DNA from: Clostridiales bacterium
GTDB taxonomy: Bacteria > Bacillota > Clostridia > Saccharofermentanales > Saccharofermentanaceae
DNA: 64,000 bases
Direction: 5' to 3'
NCBI GenBank assembly: GCA_017561715.1
Contig: JAFZBN010000012.1
Span: 1-64,000, forward strand
Both the position numbers and the translations under genes were made by a program. The first letter of the stretch is position 1; the number at the start of each line of letters is the position of its first letter. Positions 28,914 through 36,326 of this stretch are shown one piece after another. Below the pieces are notes generated by a model. That model saw only the letters and a list, made by a program, of their open reading frames with translations, was not told the origin of the DNA and did not search any database.

Positions 28914-29708
28914 TCACATGAAGAAGCAAAGAGCGATCACGTGGCAGATCGCGCCGAAATCTACCAGCAGGTGGAAGATCATGTGCGCGAACTTAAAGCG
29001 CATGAAGAAAAGGATGACGCTTGTCGTGTAGCAGATACCGCCCGCGAGGATCAGCCAGAAAGTTACCGGATTTGCCTGTTCGTAAAGGATCGGGAAGCAA
29101 AGCACGATCATCCAGCCCATCAGAAGATAAAGAAGGGCGGAGAAAATATACGAGATCAATGACTTGGAAAAAGCGATCGCCTTAAGGAGCGTTCCCGCGA
29201 TAACGACGAGCCACTGGGCGACGCAAAGACCGATACCCCATTTCCCGCCGATGATCGTCAGGCAGATCGGCGTATACGCGCCGGCGATAGCGTAGAAGAT
29301 CATGATGTGGTCGAGACGATTAAAGACTTCCTTCTGCTTTGTACCGTGCATCATGGTGTGGTCGATCGTCGACATCAGGAACATCAGGAATGTGCCGATG
29401 CAGAAGATCGAGACCGCGACCGAATCCAGGATAGCGTTTCCGCTTCTTGCCTGAAGATACGCATGGACAGAAGCGAACGGCAGGATACACAGCATGAAGA
29501 GCGCCATGACACCATGTGTCGTCGCGTTACCGATCTCTTCTCCGAAAGTCTCTTCGGTCTTTACCTTCTTTGCAGATTCTTCATCCGACCATGTCAGGTC
29601 AGCAAGACCCTCTTCAAGCGGATCGACAACGGCTTCCGCGTCTTTCGTCTCCTTATGTGATTTCGAACCCTCCAGCCATACCCGCCAGAATGCTTTGTTC
29701 GTTGACAT
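28914..29708 (-). CDS. Hemolysin III / PAQR-family membrane protein
   Basis: The 264-residue protein has a charged N-terminal extension of about 55 residues, followed by seven membrane segments typical of the HlyIII/YqfA/PAQR fold. Conserved metal-site residues are GEEIGNATTHG before the first helix, LDHIMIF in the middle, and HMIFHLLVDFGAICH at the end. Distant eukaryotic relatives are hydrolases; bacterial roles include membrane fluidity control. The name hemolysin reflects family history and does not prove toxicity. Confidence 0.9.
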   Translation of the reverse strand: MSTNKAFWRVWLEGSKSHKETKDAEAVVDPLEEGLADLTWSDEESAKKVKTEETFGEEIGNATTHGVMALFMLCILPFASVHAYLQARSGNAILDSVAVSIFCIGTFLMFLMSTIDHTMMHGTKQKEVFNRLDHIMIFYAIAGAYTPICLTIIGGKWGIGLCVAQWLVVIAGTLLKAIAFSKSLISYIFSALLYLLMGWMIVLCFPILYEQANPVTFWLILAGGICYTTSVILFFMRFKFAHMIFHLLVDFGAICHVIALCFFM

Positions 29709-29770
29709 GTTATCTTCCTCCTGTTACTCAGTTCCTATCTTCTTTTCGTTATACTTTTGCGACGATCCGG

Positions 29771-30829
29771 TCAGTCCAGATCATTGTCGCCGAAAACATC
29801 TATCTTCTCTGCCTCACCGTGCACATCCGGGAAATCAAGGTGCTCGTCATCCTTCTTCTCGTCGCTCGGTGCTTTTGCCTCGGATTTGATTTCCTCGGCA
29901 GGCATGTCCCCGGCCGGTGCTTTTTCCGAGGAAACGGGGATCTCGTCCTCTTTCGTAATATCCGGTGCCGATGTCGGCGCGTGAGCCGCCAGAGCGATCA
30001 CCTGTGTGTCCTCCTTTGAGGTCGGCGCGTGAGCCGCCAATGCGATCACCTGCGTTTCCTCCGTTGCTTTTGACGTAGGAGCGTGGGCAGCGAGCGGGAT
30101 CACCGCGGTCGCGTCTCCTTCCGGAAGCTTGGCCGGATCCTCCGACGAAAGGACATTGGTCACAGTCTGCGCGTTATCCTGCGGCTTGACCGGGAAAGTC
30201 TCTTTTTCGATCTCGGCCTTTTCATTCAGAACGATCGTGCCCAGCGGCGATGGTGCTTCTTCCGGAACATCGAAAGCCATGACCGGCGTTCTGGTCTCAC
30301 TCGTCTTTCGGAAATGGTTGAAATCGTGGATCTGCTTCTTTTCCTTCACATAAGCGTCGTGGTAGAAAACGACGATCCTTGAACATACATATCCGATCAA
30401 CGCGACCGGAAGGATCATGTACGGGAGCTTTTCGGCCGTCTTTTCGGACACCGTTCCGAGAAGGCCGGTAAACGGGGCATGCGTCAGTTCATGGATGCGG
30501 CAAAGGAGCATCGAGAAGAAAGAGTCCAGAAGGCTCTTGCCGTTCTTGGCGATCCGCGCGTCGATCTTCGGAAGGAACCACTTCGGCATATATGCCAGGA
30601 GCCCGAACGCGCAGATACCGAGCATGACCCAGACCTTTTTCTTCCAGCACGCCCAGATGATGGTCAATACCAGTCCCAGAATGAAGCAGACGCTCATGAG
30701 TCTTTCCACAAGGGAAATGTCGCGCGGCACGTTCACGTTGTAGCAGAAGTATGCCGGAAAAGAGAACAGGAAGAGCAGAGAAAGAAGGACTCCGCCGAGA
30801 AAAATATCCCCGATGATGTCGCGTTTCAT
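29771..30829 (-). CDS. Unknown membrane protein with triple LAAHAPTS repeat
   Basis: I do not recognise this 352-residue protein. It has about four to five membrane helices in the first 155 residues (LGGVLLSLLFLFSFPAYF, LMSVCFILGLVLTIIWA, VWVMLGICAFGLLAYM, LPYMILPVALIGYVCS), then a long hydrophilic tail rich in Glu, Pro and Ala. The tail holds three tandem copies of VI-(P/A)-LAAHAPTS (about 255-295). The start at 30827-30829 has AAAGGAG eight bases upstream; an in-frame start at 30931 lacks one. It lies 62 bases upstream of the hemolysin III gene and may share its transcript. Confidence 0.7.
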   Translation of the reverse strand: MKRDIIGDIFLGGVLLSLLFLFSFPAYFCYNVNVPRDISLVERLMSVCFILGLVLTIIWACWKKKVWVMLGICAFGLLAYMPKWFLPKIDARIAKNGKSLLDSFFSMLLCRIHELTHAPFTGLLGTVSEKTAEKLPYMILPVALIGYVCSRIVVFYHDAYVKEKKQIHDFNHFRKTSETRTPVMAFDVPEEAPSPLGTIVLNEKAEIEKETFPVKPQDNAQTVTNVLSSEDPAKLPEGDATAVIPLAAHAPTSKATEETQVIALAAHAPTSKEDTQVIALAAHAPTSAPDITKEDEIPVSSEKAPAGDMPAEEIKSEAKAPSDEKKDDEHLDFPDVHGEAEKIDVFGDNDLD

Positions 30830-30992
30830 CTTCGATTCTCCTTTCCGTAAAAGATTTCTCGTGTTCCTTCGGACATAATGACCCAGTTTCACACAGTAAT
30901 GTATTATACCCCTTCCCCATTCCCTTGTCACTTGCCGACGTGCGTGATAAAATCGAAAAAAGCCTTTTTCTTACTGGTAAACTTATATTATT

Positions 30993-31021
30993 TTGACAGC
31001 GGGAAAAGCACTTTCTTAAAA
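30993..31021 (+). promoter_or_regulatory. nadBC-maf promoter
   Basis: A perfect TTGACA (30993-30998) is followed after 17 bases by TTAAAA (31016-31021). The spacer contains the repeated word AAAAGCAC at 31004-31011. Confidence 0.6.
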
Positions 31022-31047
31022 GGCTATTTTGTTAGGGGGATCGTAAT

Positions 31048-32355
31048 ATGTCCTATTCCACTACCACAGCTGATGTCGTTATCGTCGGCACCGGCGCCGC
31101 AGGTCTTTTCTGCGCGCTTCATCTTCCGGAAAATCTTTCCATCTACATGATCACAAAGGATACTCTCGAGAACAGCGCTTCCTATCTCGCCCAGGGCGGT
31201 ATCGCGGCGCTTAAGGACTCCGAGGATTACGAAGACTATTTCGAGGATACTCTCCGTGCAGGTCACTACGAGAACTCGAGAAAAGCGGTCGATACCATGA
31301 TCCGTCAGTCTCCGGTCATCATCCGCGAGCTTCTCGACTATCACGTTAATTTCGATAAGAAGGGCGACGATCTCGACCTGACCAAGGAAGGCGGCCACTC
31401 CGCTTCCCGTATCCTCCACCACGAGGACATCACCGGCCAGGAGATCACCAGTAAGCTCCTTCAGAACGTTCGTGAAAAGAAGAACATCGATCTTCACGAG
31501 CACACCACCATGGTCGACCTGATCTGCGAAAAGAACGTCTGCAAGGGCATCATCACCAAAGACGCGGACGGCAACTTCCACGCCATCTTCGGTAAAGCCG
31601 TAGTACTCGCGACAGGCGGTATCGGCGGACTCTTTAAGCACAGTACCGCTTTCCGTCACATCACGGGCGACTCCCTCGCTATCGCGCTGAAGCACAACGT
31701 CCTTCTCAAGGACATCAACTATATCCAGATCCACCCGACATCCCTTTATTCCGAGAAGCCGGGAAGATCCTTCCTCATCTCCGAGGCAGTCAGAGGCGAA
31801 GGCGGCGTTCTTCGTAACAAGAACATGGAGCGTTTCACCGACGAGCTTCAGCCTCGTGACGTCGTTTCCGCGGCGATCAAAAAGCAGATGGAGATCGACG
31901 GCAGAGGCTTCGTATGGCTCGATGTCACACACCTCGATCCGGAACTCGTAAAGAGCCACTTCCCGAACATCCTCGAGCACTGCAAAGAGGAAGGCTACGA
32001 TATCCTGAAGGAGCCATTCCCGGTAACACCTGCCCAGCACTACTTCATGGGCGGTATCGAGGTAGACCTCAAGGGCAGAACGTCCATGGACAACCTCTAC
32101 GCGATCGGTGAGACATCCTGCACAGGCGTTCACGGTAAGAACCGTCTCGGCAGTAACTCTCTCCTCGAGAGCCTCGTATTCGCGAAGCGTTCCGCACAGA
32201 ACATCGAAGAGACGATCCCGTACGAGCCGACAGAGACCGAAGAAGTAGATTTCAGCCAGTATGAAGGAAGAGATTTCGCGAAGGAATATCGTGAGATCGT
32301 ACTTGAAGAGATCAAGAGAAGGGACAAAGATTTCTATGAACAATGGTGTACTTAA
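31048..32355 (+). CDS. nadB: L-aspartate oxidase
   Basis: NadB oxidises aspartate to iminoaspartate, the first step of NAD synthesis; in anaerobes fumarate is the usual electron acceptor. The 435 residues include the FAD-binding VVIVGTGAAGLFCAL, the substrate loop LAQGGIAA, the catalytic RILHHEDITGQEI segment and the C-terminal GETSCTGVHGKNRLGSNSLLESLVF. The ATG at 31048 follows AGGGGG. The protein is shorter than E. coli NadB (540 residues) because the C-terminal helical domain is trimmed. The gene overlaps nadC; nadA is not present in the window. Confidence 0.95.
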   Translation: MSYSTTTADVVIVGTGAAGLFCALHLPENLSIYMITKDTLENSASYLAQGGIAALKDSEDYEDYFEDTLRAGHYENSRKAVDTMIRQSPVIIRELLDYHVNFDKKGDDLDLTKEGGHSASRILHHEDITGQEITSKLLQNVREKKNIDLHEHTTMVDLICEKNVCKGIITKDADGNFHAIFGKAVVLATGGIGGLFKHSTAFRHITGDSLAIALKHNVLLKDINYIQIHPTSLYSEKPGRSFLISEAVRGEGGVLRNKNMERFTDELQPRDVVSAAIKKQMEIDGRGFVWLDVTHLDPELVKSHFPNILEHCKEEGYDILKEPFPVTPAQHYFMGGIEVDLKGRTSMDNLYAIGETSCTGVHGKNRLGSNSLLESLVFAKRSAQNIEETIPYEPTETEEVDFSQYEGRDFAKEYREIVLEEIKRRDKDFYEQWCT

Positions 32356-33193
32356 TACGATCCTTTGGGACGACTATATCATGCGCGCTCTGCGCGAAGA
32401 CATCACATCCGATGATGTCACCACACAGGCCATCATGCCGGAACCGTTCATGGTCACGGTCGACCTGATCTGCAAGCAGGACGGTGTCCTCTGCGGTATC
32501 GATGTTTTCACACGTGTCTTCGAAATGCTCTGCGACAACTCCTCTTTCCGCGCCAACTTCAAAGACGGCGACGAGATCCATAAGGGAGATGTCATCGGCG
32601 TTCTCGTCGGCGACGGCCGCGCAGTATTGAGCGGTGAAAGAACCGCTCTTAACTTCCTGCAGCGCATGAGCGGTATCGCTACCCTCACCCGATCCATGAC
32701 CAAAGAGCTTGCGGGCTACGACACGAAGCTGCTCGACACCAGAAAGACCACTCCGAACATGCGTCCTTTCGAAAAGTACGCGGTACGTATCGGCGGCGGC
32801 ACGAACCACCGCTATAACCTGTCCGACGGTGTCCTCATCAAGGACAATCACATCGGCGCCGCAGGCTCCATCGCCAAGGCGGTAGAAATGGCTCGCGCAT
32901 ATGCTCCGTTCGTAAGAAAGATCGAAGTCGAAGTCGAAAACCTCGAGATGCTTCAGGAAGCACTCGACGCCAAGGCCGACATCATCATGCTCGACAACAT
33001 GACCGATGAGATGACCGCTCAGGCAGTCGCTATGGCTAAGGGCAAGGCAGAACTCGAAGCTTCCGGTAACATGAGTATCGAAAGACTCAAGGCACTCGCC
33101 GAGATCGGTGTTGACTACATCTCCTGCGGTGCGCTTACCCACTCTGCTCCGATCCTCGACTTCTCCATGAAGAACTTAAAGCCGATCGAGTAA
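32336..33193 (+). CDS. nadC: Nicotinate-nucleotide pyrophosphorylase (carboxylating)
   Basis: NadC converts quinolinate and PRPP to nicotinate mononucleotide. The 285-residue sequence shows REDITSDDVTT, FLQRMSGIAT, DTRKTTPNMRPFEKYAVRIGG, DGVLIKDNH and the C-terminal GVDYISCGALTHSAP. I place the start at ATG 32336, inside the nadB end (20-base overlap), giving the normal length. The in-frame extension to 32261 is not family sequence. Confidence 0.95.
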   Translation: MNNGVLNTILWDDYIMRALREDITSDDVTTQAIMPEPFMVTVDLICKQDGVLCGIDVFTRVFEMLCDNSSFRANFKDGDEIHKGDVIGVLVGDGRAVLSGERTALNFLQRMSGIATLTRSMTKELAGYDTKLLDTRKTTPNMRPFEKYAVRIGGGTNHRYNLSDGVLIKDNHIGAAGSIAKAVEMARAYAPFVRKIEVEVENLEMLQEALDAKADIIMLDNMTDEMTAQAVAMAKGKAELEASGNMSIERLKALAEIGVDYISCGALTHSAPILDFSMKNLKPIE

Positions 33194-33204
33194 GGATTAC
33201 CGGC

Positions 33205-33849
33205 ATGTCCAGAATTATCTTAGCAAGCAAATCACCCCGTCGTTTAGAGCTTCTCTCTATGACGGGGCTTTCTTTTGAAGTCATCACCTCGCACGTCGAC
33301 GAAGATAAAGTCGAAGAGTCCGTTATGCGCAAATACAGAGACGGCGCGATCCGCGCGGATATGTATCAGATCGCCGAGGAAGTCGCCTGCGCGCAGGCAA
33401 GCGCCAAGGCTTCCGCCGTTCTGGAAAGCGTAGGAGATTCCGACGAAGAGACGATCGTGATCGGCTCCGATACCGTCGTCGTCACCGACGAGGAGATCCT
33501 CGGAAAACCGTGTGATGAAGAAGATGCAAGACGCATGCTGACAGTTCTTTCCGGGCGGACGCACCGCGTGTATACGGGTGTCGCGATTCTCTCCAAAGGC
33601 GGCAAGTCTGTCTCCCAAAGCCGCGTGTTCAGCTCTTTTGCCGACGTAAAGTTCCACGTGCTCGACGATCTTCAGAAAGAACTCATCGAGCGCTATATCG
33701 CCACGGGTTCGCCCATGGATAAAGCCGGCGCTTATGGGATCCAGGACGAGGGCGCGCTCCTGATCGACTCGATCAGCGGCGACTACTACGCCGTTGTGGG
33801 TCTCCCCGTCGCGCAGGTCAACAGAGAGCTTCGAAAGATCCTCGGATAA
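33205..33849 (+). CDS. maf: Maf-family nucleotide pyrophosphatase
   Basis: Maf proteins hydrolyse non-canonical or modified nucleoside triphosphates and influence septation. The 214-residue sequence carries the family signatures LASKSPRRLELL, GSDTVVV, LSGRTHRVYTGVA and GSPMDKAGAYGIQ. An insertion near residues 38-75 (EESVMRKYRDGAIRADMYQI) makes it longer than typical 190-residue members. It follows nadC by 11 bases and is last in the nad operon. Its stop codon lies inside the first downstream hairpin. Confidence 0.93.
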   Translation: MSRIILASKSPRRLELLSMTGLSFEVITSHVDEDKVEESVMRKYRDGAIRADMYQIAEEVACAQASAKASAVLESVGDSDEETIVIGSDTVVVTDEEILGKPCDEEDARRMLTVLSGRTHRVYTGVAILSKGGKSVSQSRVFSSFADVKFHVLDDLQKELIERYIATGSPMDKAGAYGIQDEGALLIDSISGDYYAVVGLPVAQVNRELRKILG

Positions 33850-33883
33850 GATCAAATCGTCAATATCCGTCTTTTGATCCTAT
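33846..33883 (+). repeat. Hairpin unit A of the TAAGATCAAATCG repeat cluster
   Basis: ATAAGATCAAA (33846-33856) pairs with TTTGATCCTAT (33873-33883) with one mismatch. It overlaps the maf stop codon and is followed by TTTTC, so it may terminate the nadBC-maf transcript. Confidence 0.6.
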
Positions 33884-33917
33884 TTTCTGCTGATAGGAAG
33901 TTGTGGAATCATCTCAA

Positions 33918-33957
33918 GATAAGATCAAATCGCGAAAAATCGTGATTTAGTCTTATC
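33918..33957. repeat. Hairpin unit B of the TAAGATCAAATCG repeat cluster
   Basis: GATAAGA (33918-33924), AAATC and CG pair with CG, GATTT and TCTTATC (33951-33957), with a two-base mismatch and one G-T pair. It repeats the 13-base core TAAGATCAAATCG of unit A. Confidence 0.6.
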
Positions 33958-34077
33958 CAGGTGGGGGTATCTGATAGGAAATCAGCCGTTTTCAAAAAGG
34001 AGAATCAGACTAAATCGCTGCTTTTCTCGAAAAAGTCTTATTTCTTACGACAAGAATTGCTTTCCCTTGCAAAAAAT

Positions 34078-34115
34078 ATAGGATCAAATTGCCAGAAAAC
34101 GCAATTTGATCCTAT
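34078..34115. terminator. Hairpin unit C, bidirectional terminator between maf and cysK
   Basis: ATAGGATCAAATTGC (34078-34092) and GCAATTTGATCCTAT (34101-34115) form a perfect 15-bp stem. T-rich sequence follows on the + side (TTGTTTTCC) and an A run precedes it, which suits the cysK transcript from the minus strand. Its core is a compensated variant of units A and B. Confidence 0.8.
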
Positions 34116-34128
34116 TTGTTTTCCTCAC

Positions 34129-34145
34129 ATACCCCCTGGGGGTAT
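34129..34145. promoter_or_regulatory. CsoR/CstR-like palindrome
   Basis: ATACCCCC-T-GGGGGTAT is a perfect inverted repeat of the type bound by CsoR-family copper or persulfide repressors. It sits 40 bases beyond the cysK stop, not at a visible promoter. A half-site GGGGGTAT occurs at 33963-33970. A function is uncertain. Confidence 0.35.
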
Positions 34146-34185
34146 ATCTCGAAAGAAGCTGACAAGCTCCTGCTCGATTAAAAAA

Positions 34186-35115
34186 TCACTCAAAAAGCGG
34201 TGTCGAGAAATATCTCTCGGCAGTATCCGGAAGGACGGTAACGACGGTCTTTCCTTTTCCGAGCTTCTTTGCCATGGCGATCGCCGCAGCGACATTGGAA
34301 CCGGAAGAGATACCGCACATCAGGCCTTCCTTACGAGCCAGATCCTTCGCTGTTTCCAGAGCCGCTTCGTCAGATACGACATATACATCTTCGTAGATCT
34401 CGGTGTTGAGGTTCTCCGGGATCAATCCGTCGCCGATGCCCATCTGCAGGTGGGAACCGATGTTACCGCCGGCAAGGATCGCCGCGTTTTCCGGCTCGAC
34501 TGCCCAGATCGTGATGCCCGGGTTCTGAGCTTTCAGAACTTCACCGATACCGGACAGGGTTCCGCCCGTGCCGATGCCTGCGCAGAATCCGTCGATCGGA
34601 CCTGCGACCTGCTCTAAGATCTCGACGCCTGTGTGATGGCGGTGGACCATCGGGTTGGCGGGGTTCGTGAACTGCTGCGGAACAAATACGTTCGGATCTT
34701 CCGCGGCCATCTTTTCAGCAAGCTTCAGGCACTCGTCGATCGCTTTTCCGATATCGCCGTCATCGTGGATGAGCTTGACTTCCGCGCCGTAGTGCTCAAC
34801 GAGGTAGCGGCGTTCGCATGAAACGGAGTCCGGCATGATGATGATCGTCTTATAGCCTCTGACAGCTCCGACCAGCGCAAGTCCGATACCCTGATTTCCG
34901 GATGTCGGCTCGACAATGATCGTATCTTTCGTGATCTTGCCGTCCTTTTCCGCCTGCTCGATCATGTTCAAAGCGGTTCTGGTCTTAATGGATCCGCCGA
35001 CGTTTAAGCCTTCATATTTTACGAGGACACGTGCCGAATCCTCACCTACCATGCGGGAGGAGAGCTCGATCATCGGCGTATGTCCGACTGCTTCCAATAC
35101 ATTCTTATAAACCAT
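34186..35115 (-). CDS. cysK: Cysteine synthase family (O-acetylserine sulfhydrylase-like)
   Basis: The 309-residue PLP enzyme has the family fold. The PLP lysine is in NVGGSIKTRTALNMI, the phosphate loop is GIGTGGTLSG, and SSGSNVAAA is near the C-terminus. The substrate loop reads TSGNQGIGLA where the family usually has TSGNTGIGLA. GlySer before the lysine resembles the cystathionine-beta-synthase branch as much as CysK. It most likely makes cysteine from O-acetylserine and sulfide. The ribosome site is weak (AGGA). The promoter diverges from the speD promoter. Confidence 0.85.
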   Translation of the reverse strand: MVYKNVLEAVGHTPMIELSSRMVGEDSARVLVKYEGLNVGGSIKTRTALNMIEQAEKDGKITKDTIIVEPTSGNQGIGLALVGAVRGYKTIIIMPDSVSCERRYLVEHYGAEVKLIHDDGDIGKAIDECLKLAEKMAAEDPNVFVPQQFTNPANPMVHRHHTGVEILEQVAGPIDGFCAGIGTGGTLSGIGEVLKAQNPGITIWAVEPENAAILAGGNIGSHLQMGIGDGLIPENLNTEIYEDVYVVSDEAALETAKDLARKEGLMCGISSGSNVAAAIAMAKKLGKGKTVVTVLPDTAERYFSTPLFE

Positions 35116-35195
35116 TTTCTATCCTGCTTTCTAAGGGGAAACCCCAAAGAGTAATTACCCTATTGACCTTAGGTCGTGAGGGCAAATGCTCTACT

Positions 35196-35224
35196 ATTTT
35201 ATATCCCGATCGACCTTCGCGCAA
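35196..35224 (-). promoter_or_regulatory. cysK promoter
   Basis: TTGCGC (35219-35224) and TAAAAT (35196-35201) on the minus strand are 17 bases apart. Downstream, in the 80-base leader, lies the dyad GACCTTAGGTC (35165-35175), a possible operator. Confidence 0.5.
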
Positions 35225-35242
35225 GAAAAACACCGAAAACTA

Positions 35243-35271
35243 TTGCAAAGTCTAGCTATCCGTGATATCTT
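35243..35271 (+). promoter_or_regulatory. speD-speA promoter
   Basis: TTGCAA (35243-35248) and TATCTT (35266-35271) are 17 bases apart, back to back with the cysK promoter. They would start a leader of about 255 bases. Confidence 0.5.
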
Positions 35272-35288
35272 TTTGTCATTGCGGCGAG

Positions 35289-35319
35289 TGCCGAAGCGGC
35301 AGTTTTTTCAAGGACTGCC
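35289..35319 (+). promoter_or_regulatory. Candidate terminator/antiterminator in the speD leader
   Basis: TGCCG (35289-35293) pairs with CGGCA (35297-35301), followed by G and TTTTTT, an intrinsic-terminator shape. GGCAGT (35298-35303) can instead pair with ACTGCC (35314-35319), excluding the first stem. This mutual exclusion suggests attenuation. Confidence 0.45.
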
Positions 35320-35394
35320 TTATTGAGTGGGAAGTAAGAATTCCCTTAATGTTTATAAGTTGGTTACTTTATAACCAAAGGAAGCGCTTCGATC

Positions 35395-35465
35395 AGAGGT
35401 GTGAGGACGCGACCTGACTTGTGAATAATCAATAAGAGTGCGATGAGCTTTGGCACAGGACCTCT
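35395..35465 (+). ncRNA. Structured part of the speD leader, no known riboswitch class recognised
   Basis: GAGGTGTG near 35395 can pair with CAC-AGG-ACCTC ending near 35463, closing inner elements AGGT/ACCT and GTGC/GCAC. Upstream helices are GGGAA/TTCCC near 35330-35346 and TTGGTTA/TAACCAA near 35351-35371. I could not match it to SAM, guanidine, THF or other classes from memory. It could be a polyamine- or SAM-responsive element, or an incidental fold. Confidence 0.3.
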
Positions 35466-35534
35466 TCTTTTCCGGGCAAAGTAGCCTCGGTTCTTTTATT
35501 CTCAGGACAGGAAAAACGGGAAAGGATGGTTCAT

Positions 35535-36326
35535 ATGGCGCACGAAAAGCTCCGCCTTTATGGCTTTAACAATTTGACCAAATCCCTCAGTTTCAATATT
35601 TACGACGTATGCTACGCCAAGACCGCGCGTGAGCAGAAAGATTATATTGCGTACATTAACGAGCAGTATAACTCCGAACGTCTTACCAAGATCCTCACAA
35701 ACCTCACCGAGATGATCGGCGCAAAAGTACTGAGTATTTCCAAGCAGGACTACGAACCGCAGGGCGCGTCTGTTACGCTGCTCATCGCGGAAGAGTCCAT
35801 GATCCCGCACATGGAAGCAGAGACGGTCGTTGCTCACCTCGATAAGAGCCACGTTACCGTTCACACGTATCCGGAGTACCATCCGGACACCGCTATCGCG
35901 ACTTTCCGCGTAGACATCGATGTCGCTACCTGCGGCGAGATCTCCCCGCTTTCTACTTTGGATTATCTGATCGGAAGCTTCGATTCCGATATCATCACGA
36001 TGGACTATCGTGTCCGCGGATTTACGCGTGACGTATCCGGAAAGAAGATCTTCCGCGACAAGAACATCGTTTCGATTCAGAACTATATCGACAAGAAGAC
36101 TCTTGAGCGCTATGACGCCATCGACATCAACGTCTATCAGGCAAACCTGTACCACACCAAGATGCTCATCAAGGATGTGGATCTGCAGAACTACCTGTTC
36201 AAGACCGATGTCTACGAGATCGCGCCGAAGACCCGACTGGAGATCACCAACAATCTCCGCAAGGAAATGATCGAGATCTTCTCCGGAGACAATGTATTTG
36301 AAGCACCGGAGGAAGAAAACGATTAA
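35535..36326 (+). CDS. speD: S-adenosylmethionine decarboxylase proenzyme (E. coli-type)
   Basis: SpeD makes decarboxylated SAM, the aminopropyl donor for spermidine. The 263-residue proenzyme closely follows the Gram-negative class 1A form: the self-cleavage site is in [14 protein letters not shown], where the Ser becomes pyruvoyl, with the catalytic Cys in [10 protein letters not shown] and [10 protein letters not shown] downstream. Most Gram-positive bacteria carry a shorter (about 120-residue) form, so this longer type is notable. ATG 35535 is eight bases after AAAGGA and preferred over ATG 35526. The arginine decarboxylase starts directly at its stop. Confidence 0.95.
   Translation: MAHEKLRLYGFNNLTKSLSFNIYDVCYAKTAREQKDYIAYINEQYNSERLTKILTNLTEMIGAKVLSISKQDYEPQGASVTLLIAEESMIPHMEAETVVAHLDKSHVTVHTYPEYHPDTAIATFRVDIDVATCGEISPLSTLDYLIGSFDSDIITMDYRVRGFTRDVSGKKIFRDKNIVSIQNYIDKKTLERYDAIDINVYQANLYHTKMLIKDVDLQNYLFKTDVYEIAPKTRLEITNNLRKEMIEIFSGDNVFEAPEEEND

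Noticed and set aside
31024-32343. 439-codon minus-strand frame opposite nadB, and similar frames opposite nadC, speA (36465-37850), gdhA (49253-50629) and the SurA-like gene (25327-26931)
   Set aside because: All are shadows of well-recognised genes on the other strand.
35116-35200. T-box or SAM riboswitch before cysK
   Set aside because: The leader is about 80 bases and contains neither the T-box sequence nor SAM-class conserved elements.
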